A stretch of 64,000 nucleotides of DNA from Acetivibrio sp. MSJd-27. GTDB lineage: Bacteria > Bacillota > Clostridia > UMGS1840 > HGM11507. Of this stretch, positions 17,860 to 26,325 are shown in pieces (the first letter of the stretch is position 1; each line of letters opens with the position of its first letter). Below the pieces are notes generated by a model. The model saw nothing but the letters and a program-made list of their open reading frames with translations, searched no databases and had not been told where the DNA came from. The translations under genes were made by a program, and so were the position numbers. The stretch covers positions 216,896 to 280,895 of the forward strand of contig NZ_JAHLPV010000001.1 in assembly GCF_018918095.1 (NCBI RefSeq), written 5' to 3'.

Positions 17860-18795
17860 ATGAAAAATAATATAATCAAACTATTTGTGATAATTTTAAT
17901 CATTACAACAGTTAGCTGTTGTTCGCCTATGATATCGGACAAAAATCTATTAGAACAAGGCAATTCAAATGGAAATATTAAACAGATGGGGTATGTGGTT
18001 GAAAGAGAGGGATGGTTTTATTATTGTGATCCAACTGGAAATGGTGAATATAAGTTAAAAGATTGCTTGTTCAAGAAAAGAACTGATGGAAGTAACGTTC
18101 AAAATTTGAGTAAAAATATAGCTTATCAAATTAATGTGGTCGGGAACTTTATATATTATATAAGTGGTGATCCGGGGCCTATATATAAAGTTAATAAGAA
18201 TGGGGGAACAACTAAAAAACTTGAGGATAAACGTGCAAGTAATCTTATCGTTTTAGGAAATGAGATTTTTTACATAAGTGAAGGCTCATTGTATAAAATG
18301 GATGTTAACGGTCGAAATAAAAAGAAATTAAAGGATAATGTATTAGAATTTAGTATATGTGATAAGTTTATTTATTTTACTAGTTATAGTGAGCAATCTT
18401 TATATAAATTTAATTTAGAAGGAGAAAATATTCAAAAGTTAAGTAATGATTATGCAAAAGATATTAATGTTGCAGATGGATGGATCTATTATTGGGAATT
18501 TAATAATTCTAAAATTTATAAGCTGAAAGAGGATGGTACCGAAAAAATAATTTTAAGCGATGATATATGTAGAAACTTAAATTTACATCAAGGTGTTTTA
18601 TATTATCGTAATCAAGAAACAAATTCATCAATATATAAAATAAATATAGATGGAACAGGACGGACTAAAATTATTGATGGAAATATAGTTAACATCAATA
18701 TTATAAACGATTTTATTGTATTCTATAAAATTACAGAAGGGAAAGGATATTATCGGATTAATACTAACGGCAAGAATCTGGAGTTGTGGCCATAG
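17860..18795 (+). CDS. DUF5050-like beta-propeller lipoprotein, candidate partner of the Rhs tip
   Basis: 311 residues, strongly AT-rich. Residues 1-25 form a lipoprotein signal (LFVIILIITTVSCCSP). The mature part has repeats of ~40 residues of the form WIYYWEFNNSKIYKLKEDG / IFYISEGSLYKMDVNGRN / FIYFTSYSEQSLYKFNLEG, the pattern of DUF5050 and six-bladed propellers. The start lies 2 bp after the Rhs-tip stop, so the two are probably cotranslated. In Rhs cassettes this position is usually an immunity gene; a propeller lipoprotein would be unusual for that job, so the role remains inferred. Confidence 0.65.
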   Translation: MKNNIIKLFVIILIITTVSCCSPMISDKNLLEQGNSNGNIKQMGYVVEREGWFYYCDPTGNGEYKLKDCLFKKRTDGSNVQNLSKNIAYQINVVGNFIYYISGDPGPIYKVNKNGGTTKKLEDKRASNLIVLGNEIFYISEGSLYKMDVNGRNKKKLKDNVLEFSICDKFIYFTSYSEQSLYKFNLEGENIQKLSNDYAKDINVADGWIYYWEFNNSKIYKLKEDGTEKIILSDDICRNLNLHQGVLYYRNQETNSSIYKINIDGTGRTKIIDGNIVNINIINDFIVFYKITEGKGYYRINTNGKNLELWP

Positions 18796-18965
18796 AATAT
18801 AGTTGACAACACCTCGGATATGTTAAACTGGATCAGGGTACGAAAATAATGTCACCTGTCGTCAGACATCAAATTCGTCTCCTGTCTTTTCCTCTGTATT
18901 TACCTATACGTGAAAAACTGATAACCAATACAGCTAACAATCACATCTCATTTATCAAAAACTTG

Positions 18966-19008
18966 TAAAAAATGGGACTAGAGTAATTTCTAGTCCCCAT
19001 TTTTTCTC
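18966..19008. terminator. Bidirectional terminator at the prophage left end
   Basis: AAAAATGGGACTAGA and TCTAGTCCCCATTTTTTC form a strong stem with T-runs on both sides, directly after the stop of the leftward holin gene. The 170 bp to its left (18796-18965) hold no gene. Confidence 0.85.
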
Positions 19009-19011
19009 TTA

Positions 19012-19311
19012 TCAGCCTTCATCATTCTTTGAGCTCTGTTTTATTACCTGATTCACATAAACGCTTCCACCCGCTAACAAAATTCCTTGAGTGATTCCTG
19101 TAAATATCATAATAGCTACATCTTTATATGTATTTACATCAACCGTTGCAATTAAATAAATGACGGATAAAAGTATCCCGAATGCACCGAGAAGTAACGG
19201 AATAAAGTTATCGGAAATACTAGACTTTTTAATTGCCATTCCAATAAAATAGAGAACAGGAATCAGAACAAGAAGCTCCGGTTTTAAGTATTGCTGAATT
19301 AATTCATACAT
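19012..19311 (-). CDS. Phage holin (Hol44/holin_5_2-like)
   Basis: 99 residues with three hydrophobic spans (LLVLIPVLYFIGMAI, FIPLLLGAFGILLSVIYLIA, VAIMIFTGITQGILLAGGSVY) and a charged tail, as in superfamily V holins of Gram-positive phages. Start has AACGGAGG. Last gene of the lysis module, 39 bp after the endolysin. Would make membrane lesions that release the amidase. A second holin of a different family sits at 25919. Confidence 0.82.
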   Translation of the reverse strand: MYELIQQYLKPELLVLIPVLYFIGMAIKKSSISDNFIPLLLGAFGILLSVIYLIATVDVNTYKDVAIMIFTGITQGILLAGGSVYVNQVIKQSSKNDEG

Positions 19312-19350
19312 AATCGTTTCCTCCGTTTATTAATATTTTAATGATTACTA

Positions 19351-20550
19351 TCAATGCCACATTCCGACATTGTTGATTCTTCTATTACCATCCGTTGTTT
19401 CAATAATCTCACCATTGCTGAGAACAAAACTTCCTCCACCATCTAATTTCACAACATCGGTGAGCCCAAGTGAAACCATCAGCCAATGCATTTCTTCATA
19501 GGCACATTTTTTTGCTACAAGGTAAATATCATTCCCCGAAATACCTAAAAAGTTGTGCCAAGTATTATATAACTCAGATCCGTCATATCCTTCGGATTTT
19601 ATTTCGTCCATTGACACCTGCTTTCGATTTCTAGTAATCGGAATGCCGGAAATAGCAGTCTTAATGTTCTTATTCTCTAAATTAGCCATTTTAGATATAC
19701 CAAAAGTTCCATCATTCTTCACATACAAGGTAGTCAATTCTTTTCCGGCCACGTTAATCCAACTGGGATTGTCCTTGGATTGTGCATAGATGATTCCACT
19801 GTCAACCAAGTTCCCCACAGGAATTGTACCTTTATCCGTCCATGCAAAGAATCCGGCGTTAAAATAATTGTCTACATCCACATTATTCTTTGGACAGTCG
19901 CATTGACAAAACCCCAAATTAGGAGGATAAATTTCCTGCTTGTAGGTATCTGTAATTTTATAAATGGTTCTTGGTTTACTCACAGTTACATTCTCCTTTT
20001 TGTGTCCAACGTGTTCAAACAGTCCGTCTGCAATTGCCTGTGCAAAATCCTGTTGCTTGTTTAATAGCAATTCTTCCTCTGATGGATTGCTAATGAATGC
20101 AGTTTCAACAAGGATAGCAGGGCAGTAGGTTTCACGAAGTACCTGCAAATTGCCTGTTTTTACGTCTCTGTCGGATGTCCCCATTCTTGTTATAATTTTT
20201 TCTTGAACTTTCTTTGCCAGTTTTTCTGCGTTTCCTCCAAATGCGCATACATATGTCTCTGAACCTTCTGCTTCTTCCGATTCGGAAGCATTACAATGAA
20301 TTGATATAAAATATTCTGCACCAAAAGCATTCGATATTTTTGCTCTTTGTGCCAAACTGGAATGTAAGCTTGTCCCCAGACAATCGCTTTGTTTCTCCCT
20401 TGTCATTTTTACTTCAAAACCGTTGGCGGTCAAAATATCCCGGAGGACGGAGGCAATCCCGTATGTAATGTCCTGCTCCCGTGATTTTCTACCGTTTGCC
20501 CCGGTATCGTGGCCGCGATCATTGTGTCCCGCGTCTATACAGATTTTCAT
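19351..20550 (-). CDS. Endolysin: N-acetylmuramoyl-L-alanine amidase fused to a phosphodiester glycosidase domain
   Basis: 399 residues from ATG 20550 (AAAGGGGGAG upstream; the frame continues further but without a site). Residues 1-175 are Amidase_3: ICIDAGHNDRGHDTGANG (first zinc histidine), EYFISIHCNASESEEAEGSE (second), LVETAFISNPSEEELL (catalytic glutamate). After a short linker, residues ~200-399 match the NAGPA/phosphodiester glycosidase family: FFAWTDKGTIPVGNLVDSGI, FGISKMANLENKNIKTAISG, VVKLDGGGSFVL and GNRRINNVGMWH. The second domain in an endolysin suggests attack on wall teichoic acid or another glycan phosphodiester as well as peptidoglycan. Sits between the fibre genes and the holin. 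Confidence 0.88.
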   Translation of the reverse strand: MKICIDAGHNDRGHDTGANGRKSREQDITYGIASVLRDILTANGFEVKMTREKQSDCLGTSLHSSLAQRAKISNAFGAEYFISIHCNASESEEAEGSETYVCAFGGNAEKLAKKVQEKIITRMGTSDRDVKTGNLQVLRETYCPAILVETAFISNPSEEELLLNKQQDFAQAIADGLFEHVGHKKENVTVSKPRTIYKITDTYKQEIYPPNLGFCQCDCPKNNVDVDNYFNAGFFAWTDKGTIPVGNLVDSGIIYAQSKDNPSWINVAGKELTTLYVKNDGTFGISKMANLENKNIKTAISGIPITRNRKQVSMDEIKSEGYDGSELYNTWHNFLGISGNDIYLVAKKCAYEEMHWLMVSLGLTDVVKLDGGGSFVLSNGEIIETTDGNRRINNVGMWH

Positions 20551-20569
20551 GATTCCGCTCCCCCTTTCT

Positions 20570-21703
20570 TTAATATTTGATGCATGCAAGCATGGCCACG
20601 TTTCGCGGTCTGACACGGATAGAACTGCTGGAACCTGCGGAACTGCTTGTACCCGATATTTTGGAAGAGGAAGCGTTATCTGCATTTTCTTCGCCGTCCG
20701 TTCCATACCAAGTGGCATTGAATGAGCCTAAATACAACTGTGTTCCTTCCTGGCTGTTTCCGAATACCCTGCCCGAGTCTATTCCTCTTCCATCGTCATA
20801 GCCGCGGAGAAACTCTGCCCGCAAATCCGGCAGTTGGAACGTGGTGCTTCCGTCGCCGGCACCGTAAGTCGTCCCGATAACTGCGAACAAAGCGCTGTAT
20901 GCCGTTCTGCTGACAGCGCTTCCGTCGCATTTCAGATAACCGGCCGGAGGCGTGGCCGCCGCATAATAGATAACGGTGCCTGCCGGCACGCCTGTGTTTG
21001 CGTGAAGTTCATTGATTGCGGCTACCACCGACGTTTTCACCGTTGTCAAAAGACCGGAGAGCGCCCCCACATCGGTCAGGCTCCCGTCCGCTTCCACAAT
21101 CCGCTTGTCATATACCTGCATGGTTTTCGCCGTGTTGTTCGTACCTGTCCCAAGTTGGATAGCGTCGATCGGTGTTCCATCATTTATGGTCACACAATTT
21201 GCTCCATTTCCACATGCAACGCCATCACTCGTTGAAGCGCCTGCACCTACTGCACAGCCGGCGTTCGCCATTGAAAATTCGCCAATCGCTCCACCAGATG
21301 TGGTTGTTGCATTATCGCCCATTGCTCCTCCGCTTGTTGATACAGCGCCATACCCTACTGAACCTCCATACTCTGAATTTGCATTTTTTCCAATAGCTCC
21401 GCCTCTATTTGTATGTGCGCTATCACCGACCGCGCCGCCTTCTGTGGCAGAAGCTTGATTTCCTATTGCACCACCATATCCTGCACTAGCGCTTGATCCG
21501 CCTTCAAAACCACCATCTGCTGTACAAACATAAGCTTTTTCATTCAAAGCTGCTTGTGTCTGTGTGCTTATCGGCTTGTTTAAATCGCTTGTATTGTCCA
21601 CGTTTCCAAGCCCAACCTTTGATTTTGCAATGGTACCGTTTTTATATGCGGTCACCGCGTTGTCCAAATCCTGCCCGCTGTTTTGCATAATATAATTTGC
21701 CAT
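20570..21703 (-). CDS. Phage tail collar fibre with YadA-head-like repeats
   Basis: 377 residues, start with AAGGAGG. Residues 1-70 resemble an adhesion/shaft start (VGLGNVDNTSDLNKPISTQT). Residues 80-180 hold ~14-residue repeats GGAVGDSAHTNRGGAIGKNA, like left-handed beta-roll heads of trimeric autotransporters. The C-terminus is a phage tail collar domain: GTVIYYAAATPPAGYLKCDG, TAYSALFAVIGTTYGAGDG, TTFQLPDLRAEFLRGYDDGR. Probably a trimeric receptor-binding fibre of the virion. Lies directly downstream of the long receptor-binding gene. Confidence 0.85.
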   Translation of the reverse strand: MANYIMQNSGQDLDNAVTAYKNGTIAKSKVGLGNVDNTSDLNKPISTQTQAALNEKAYVCTADGGFEGGSSASAGYGGAIGNQASATEGGAVGDSAHTNRGGAIGKNANSEYGGSVGYGAVSTSGGAMGDNATTTSGGAIGEFSMANAGCAVGAGASTSDGVACGNGANCVTINDGTPIDAIQLGTGTNNTAKTMQVYDKRIVEADGSLTDVGALSGLLTTVKTSVVAAINELHANTGVPAGTVIYYAAATPPAGYLKCDGSAVSRTAYSALFAVIGTTYGAGDGSTTFQLPDLRAEFLRGYDDGRGIDSGRVFGNSQEGTQLYLGSFNATWYGTDGEENADNASSSKISGTSSSAGSSSSIRVRPRNVAMLACIKY

Positions 21704-21714
21704 GTTAAACCTCC

Positions 21715-24549
21715 TTAAAATTGAATCACTGTTTTCCCATCGTTTGTCACAACCTTTTCCCCGTCGGAAGTGAGCAGATAATCTGCGGATAACTCGCTGC
21801 TGTTTTCCGTGAGGGAGGGATAAAGAACCCGCATTCCGCCCGTCTGTTTATCGGCGGAAAGGCAGGTGTAATATTGTGCTGTTTTGAGTTTCAAAAGCTC
21901 CTGCGCCCAAGTTTCGGCAGAGTAATCCGTCTCAACCGGAGTGTTTAAGACATACTGTACAGTAACCGGAGTTCCCAGAGTCTTTTGACTGCTGCAATAA
22001 TTACGCATTGCGTCCCCCGCCTCGGTTGTGGTAGGGGTGCTTGTAAAACCAAGTGCCGACCAAGGAACACGTATATATGATTTATAGTTATAACTTTCTC
22101 CTAAAATAGTTAAATCGAATCCATGAGATGTAAATCCCGTTGTACCATATTTACATGTGTCATAATTATCATTAAACTTTATAAAGTACCAACAATATTG
22201 CTGTGTTTCCGAACCCACCGTATTAAGCACACAACGGTTTAAATTGGCGTCAAGCTCAAATTGTCTTATATGCTGATATTTTTTAACCGCGTTCCCATCG
22301 CAAATCAGATAATCCTTGTCATCCGATATAGATCCCAGGCTGAGCGGTATCTCCGCGCTGGTGCAGCGGTATTTGTCGACAAACGGTATCGTGTCACCTT
22401 CCACAAACATGGATTTTGTGATGTTGGTAATCCTCTGTCCGTTTCCGCCGGTTCCGTACAGCACAAAGGTATTCTCTGTAAAATCCCAATCGACCGGGAT
22501 TTGTTTTGCTGTGCCTATGCTAAATCTTACCCACTTTGTTTGGCTGCTGTTGTATAAAAGCAGATTCCCGATGTTGTCATTCTCCGTCCCGCTTACAACT
22601 TCATAATCACAGCGCCATGTGTAGGTTTTGCCAGCCTTTAGGCATGTCATATCGACATATTCTGTCACATTATTCGCATACTGGTTAAGCGTGATATTCC
22701 CGCCGGAAAACAGATTTTTCCCCCTGCTCGTCACTGTCACATTCGATAAGTCATAGAATTTCTGCGGATAATCTGACGATGGTGTGATTGATTCCGGCGG
22801 TGTGGGGTTAAAAGGCTCATAGCTTCCACTGTAAGAGCTTCCTAATTCTCCTGTAAACTGTGTTACTGTTTTCCCCACTAAACTAGAGTTCGTGTATAAT
22901 CTAACGGTGTCTGCTCCTAGTAAATCCTCTGTGATGGTGATTGCTCTGTTTGGAGATTTATTATAGACCTGTACCCCGTCTTTTAAGATGATAAATGCAG
23001 AGTTATTACTGTTGATTGCAGTTCCGTCGTCGCAAACACCTCCTCCAAAGTAATAGGTTTCCCCAAGCACAAAAGGGGGTGCTGGCCAGTCCTTTGTAGT
23101 TGACCCAGTGCCATTTGTCGTGTACGGTTCAAAAGGTATTAACTGCTTTCCGTAAGCCGTCCACGGCAATACAGGCAATGTGCTTGACTCGACTTTTGTA
23201 AAGGTTAAGACGGTTTTTAAAGGGGTTGTCCGCGGAAGGATAGCTATAGGATCGTTTTCATTCAGCCATCTTAAACATGACTGCCTGCATATCTCTCTAT
23301 CGCTAAAGTCTGTGATATCCAGATGTTCTTTCAAAATGTCAAAAAATAAAACTTGTGGTGTGTCCGTTCCTAAATATAGCCGAATGTTATCTCGGTTATA
23401 ATAGGAATAAGAGACAAACTTAAAATGGCTACACTCCAACTGATTTGCTTTAATTTTCGCTTTGTCGATGTCGGCTCTTTGTGCAAAATGGAGCGCATCG
23501 TCCGTCAGAACACTAAAGCTTGCTGTAGAATTATCCTTTAAGTGATGTTCTTGCGTGTTTTGCTCCAAATATCCTGTTCCGCTCACGCTGTCAAATCGGA
23601 TAAAATCCCGGTATGTATCATCCAATCCCCGCAAATCCTCTGTCAATGTCACCTCATAAATCCCGTTTTCCGTGGGTATCTGATAGCTTCCAGCGGAGAT
23701 GTGGGAGGTTAATTCAGAGGGATAAGCAGGAGAAGGTTTGCTGTATTCATACTCCTGATACGTTTTTGATGTGTCGCCTTCCACAATCATCAGATTGCTT
23801 ATTGTTAATGTTTGACTCAGACAAAACGGATAGATATAAAATTTATAATCCCCTTCCTCCGGTACTGTTATAACCCCGTTACAATTTCCCCAAATCGGTT
23901 CTGATATGCCGGAAAAACCAACACTATCAAGCGTTCCGCTCTCAAGATTTCCGCTTACATAATAAGAGCCTGCTTTTAAATGGATCGCTTTCTGATTTTC
24001 AAGAAACGAGTTGTAGTTGTCGTTGTCAGCAAAATCAAATGATACGCTCCCTTTTCCGGTCACTATATTGGTGATTCCTTTTTCATCGTCACTGCCTGCC
24101 GGAAGCCATTCTGCTTCACAGTCTAAGAGATTGTATCCTGTTTCCTGTATTTGTGTTGTCACCCCCTCCGCCTGATTCCATTTTGCCTTCTGCCCGCTTT
24201 TTCCGAACACCTTCAGCGTCTCATAAGGTGCGTTGACGGTATTCTCCAAAACCAATCCGCTTCTCTCGTCCGGTGTAATCGTTCTGAAATCGAGGTAGGA
24301 AACCACTCCGTCTCTTTCTGTCCAGGCTTTGCCTGCCGCCGGATCGGCGTTCAGGCTTCCCTCCGTCAAGTCGGAGGGAAGAAAAAGAAGCCAATCCGTG
24401 CCGTCCAGAGATACCTGGTATTTGCCGGCGGCAACAGGAGGGAGACAGGTATAGCTTCCATCCGCTGCGGAAAACAGCAAATCCGGATAAAGCCCGGGTG
24501 ATTGCGCGGCGGCCGTTGTGTATAAAACGCGGTTCTGTTCTGTAAACAT
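21715..24549 (-). CDS. Large phage receptor-binding/tail protein
   Basis: 944 residues from ATG 24549 (AGGAGGGA, partly overlapping the previous stop). Beta-rich with at least two carbohydrate-binding-like modules that repeat motifs: YNLLDCEAEW...GSVSFDFADNDNYNSF...HLKAGSYYVSG...TISNLMIVEGDTSKTYQEYEYSKPSPAYPSE and, later, RGKNLFSGGNITLNQYANNVTEYVDM...LKAGKTYTWRCDYEV...ITKSMFVEGDTIPFVDKY. Motifs of this EGDT...Y type are common in Gram-positive phage distal-tail proteins. No enzyme motif seen. Between BppU-like and collar-fibre genes, so most likely adsorption apparatus. Confidence 0.75.
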   Translation of the reverse strand: MFTEQNRVLYTTAAAQSPGLYPDLLFSAADGSYTCLPPVAAGKYQVSLDGTDWLLFLPSDLTEGSLNADPAAGKAWTERDGVVSYLDFRTITPDERSGLVLENTVNAPYETLKVFGKSGQKAKWNQAEGVTTQIQETGYNLLDCEAEWLPAGSDDEKGITNIVTGKGSVSFDFADNDNYNSFLENQKAIHLKAGSYYVSGNLESGTLDSVGFSGISEPIWGNCNGVITVPEEGDYKFYIYPFCLSQTLTISNLMIVEGDTSKTYQEYEYSKPSPAYPSELTSHISAGSYQIPTENGIYEVTLTEDLRGLDDTYRDFIRFDSVSGTGYLEQNTQEHHLKDNSTASFSVLTDDALHFAQRADIDKAKIKANQLECSHFKFVSYSYYNRDNIRLYLGTDTPQVLFFDILKEHLDITDFSDREICRQSCLRWLNENDPIAILPRTTPLKTVLTFTKVESSTLPVLPWTAYGKQLIPFEPYTTNGTGSTTKDWPAPPFVLGETYYFGGGVCDDGTAINSNNSAFIILKDGVQVYNKSPNRAITITEDLLGADTVRLYTNSSLVGKTVTQFTGELGSSYSGSYEPFNPTPPESITPSSDYPQKFYDLSNVTVTSRGKNLFSGGNITLNQYANNVTEYVDMTCLKAGKTYTWRCDYEVVSGTENDNIGNLLLYNSSQTKWVRFSIGTAKQIPVDWDFTENTFVLYGTGGNGQRITNITKSMFVEGDTIPFVDKYRCTSAEIPLSLGSISDDKDYLICDGNAVKKYQHIRQFELDANLNRCVLNTVGSETQQYCWYFIKFNDNYDTCKYGTTGFTSHGFDLTILGESYNYKSYIRVPWSALGFTSTPTTTEAGDAMRNYCSSQKTLGTPVTVQYVLNTPVETDYSAETWAQELLKLKTAQYYTCLSADKQTGGMRVLYPSLTENSSELSADYLLTSDGEKVVTNDGKTVIQF

Positions 24550-24560
24550 CCTCTTCCCTC

Positions 24561-25907
24561 CTAGGCTTTGCCGTAGGGCATGCAATTCCAAACCATCTTG
24601 TCAGCAAATTTCTTTGCGGTGTAGACCATGGCCTGGTTTCCCACCGGCTCCAGCAGACCGAAGGCCGCGCTCCGCTCCTCCTCCGGAATCTGCAGAAGCC
24701 CGCCGCCGCTGACATAGATGGAAAGCTCCGCCCCGTTGGGCATATTGGTTATGTTGATCGGTTTATCCGAACCGATAGCGACCATAGCGTTTTCATTCTG
24801 TGAGAAATCGTACGCGATTACCTCCGCCGTGCCGTCCAGTACCAGCGGGGCAATATAGCGTCCGGAAAGATCCCGGTAAGAACCGGAATAGGCAACCTCC
24901 GCCAAATCCAGAATACTGGAAAGCGTCTGTTTGTCAAAGACCGAATAGGGAATTTTCCCGATCAACAGCCACTCGTTGGGCACATGATTGCCGTCCTTGT
25001 CCACCGTGTCGTAGATATACCACTGGGTTTCGCCGCTGTTAAAATCCGTGATAAAGCACCAGTCATCCGTCTTTTGATCGGTGATTGCCGTCATCTCCGC
25101 TACGGAATTTTTATAGTATATGCGCGGGAATTTTGTGACGTTGTCCATCATTTTCAGATAGAGCTCATTGCAGGCCGCCTGTGCCGCGGATGCGGACTGT
25201 GCCGCGCTCAGGGCGTTGTCCTCACTGATTTCACTTCCATTTTGTGCTTCCAGTGCCAAATCCTTGGCACTGCTTGCGGCGACCGCCTGCCTTGCCGCTT
25301 CCAGCTCGCTCTGCTTGGCGTTGTCCGCACTGCTTTTTGCCTCTTGTGCGCTGTCAGCTGTTTGGCTTTGATACGCTTCGGCGGTCGTCAGCATCGACTG
25401 CATATCCGCTTCATAGTTGATGATTCTTTCATCCACCTCTGTTTTGGTGTAGGTGTCGGCCTTGTCCGCCTTTCCCGTCTCCAGCGCCGTGAGCCTGGTG
25501 TTCGCAGCGGTCAGATCGTTTATCACCGTATCCATAACGGTTTCATCCTGGGGCTGTCCGGGAATATTGTCCATGTCCCCGATGCCCTCCTTGACCTGGT
25601 AATAGACCTTCTGCACCGTCAGGGCGCTTTCCCCGTCATACAGGGCGACAATCAGCTGGTTCTTCCCAATCTGAGAAACCGCGCTCCCGTCCAGCGGAAC
25701 GCACAAGGTATCCCCCTGGATATTCGTCTGAAGCTTATAGGCGTCGTTTAGCTTGACCACTGCGGACTTGTCCGCCAGCGGGATGGGAACCCCTTTCTCC
25801 TCGAACTGTATCACAATCCGGTTTCCCGTGTCGTGCTGGCAGAACACCAGATTGGAATAATTTTTTTCCTGATAGAGATCCAGTGTGATGTGATAGCACC
25901 GTTCCAT
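24561..25907 (-). CDS. BppU-like phage baseplate upper protein
   Basis: 448 residues, AGGAGG site. Residues 1-110 match the BppU N-terminal domain (ITLDLYQEKNYSNLVFCQHD, IVIQFEEKGVPIPLADKSAV, LIVALYDGESALTVQKVYYQ). Residues 140-250 are alanine-rich coiled coil (ALETGKADKADTYTKTEVDE; SQTADSAQEAKSSADNAKQS). The last ~170 residues form a beta domain. It probably links the tail hub to receptor-binding proteins. Presence of a BppU-type gene next to podovirus-type head genes suggests a mosaic tail. Confidence 0.82.
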   Translation of the reverse strand: MERCYHITLDLYQEKNYSNLVFCQHDTGNRIVIQFEEKGVPIPLADKSAVVKLNDAYKLQTNIQGDTLCVPLDGSAVSQIGKNQLIVALYDGESALTVQKVYYQVKEGIGDMDNIPGQPQDETVMDTVINDLTAANTRLTALETGKADKADTYTKTEVDERIINYEADMQSMLTTAEAYQSQTADSAQEAKSSADNAKQSELEAARQAVAASSAKDLALEAQNGSEISEDNALSAAQSASAAQAACNELYLKMMDNVTKFPRIYYKNSVAEMTAITDQKTDDWCFITDFNSGETQWYIYDTVDKDGNHVPNEWLLIGKIPYSVFDKQTLSSILDLAEVAYSGSYRDLSGRYIAPLVLDGTAEVIAYDFSQNENAMVAIGSDKPINITNMPNGAELSIYVSGGGLLQIPEEERSAAFGLLEPVGNQAMVYTAKKFADKMVWNCMPYGKA

Positions 25908-25918
25908 TTCGCAGCCTC

Positions 25919-26308
25919 CTATTCCCCGTCGTTTTTGAGTTGTTCCAGTACGTTGGTGAGTTTTTTTGGCAGAGGAACACCCAGCGTGCCCGCGTTTTCC
26001 AGAATGCTGATGCCCTCGTTTGCCGCGTAAAAGCCGATGACAAAGGAGCGCACCTCACAGATGCCGACCGCCTCCCCCACTAGATGGGCTACCGCGACAA
26101 TGCACAGAATGCACACCTTTTTGATGATTCCCCGAAATCCAATCCGGGAGGACAGCTCCCGCTTGGCGATGCCGCACAGCACGCCGGTCAGATAGTCCAT
26201 CCCCATCAGGACGAGCAGGACAAAAAGCAGCATGTCCAGCCCTCCGAACAGATAGGATAACGCCGCCGATACCGCCGCGGCACACAGTTTTATGTATTGC
26301 TGATTCAT
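25919..26308 (-). CDS. Phage holin (holin_4_1 / TcdE-like family)
   Basis: 129 residues. Hydrophobic spans LLFVLLVLMGMDYLTGVLCG and VCILCIVAVAHLVG, then SFVIGFYAANEGISILENAG. The MDYLTGVLCG...SSRIGFRGIIKK pattern is that of Phage_holin_4_1. A site AAAAGGAGG precedes the start. Located between the helical virion-like gene and the baseplate gene, away from the amidase; probably the second component of lysis or a late secretion holin. Confidence 0.88.
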   Translation of the reverse strand: MNQQYIKLCAAAVSAALSYLFGGLDMLLFVLLVLMGMDYLTGVLCGIAKRELSSRIGFRGIIKKVCILCIVAVAHLVGEAVGICEVRSFVIGFYAANEGISILENAGTLGVPLPKKLTNVLEQLKNDGE

Positions 26309-26325
26309 TGTTTTCCTCCTTTTCC

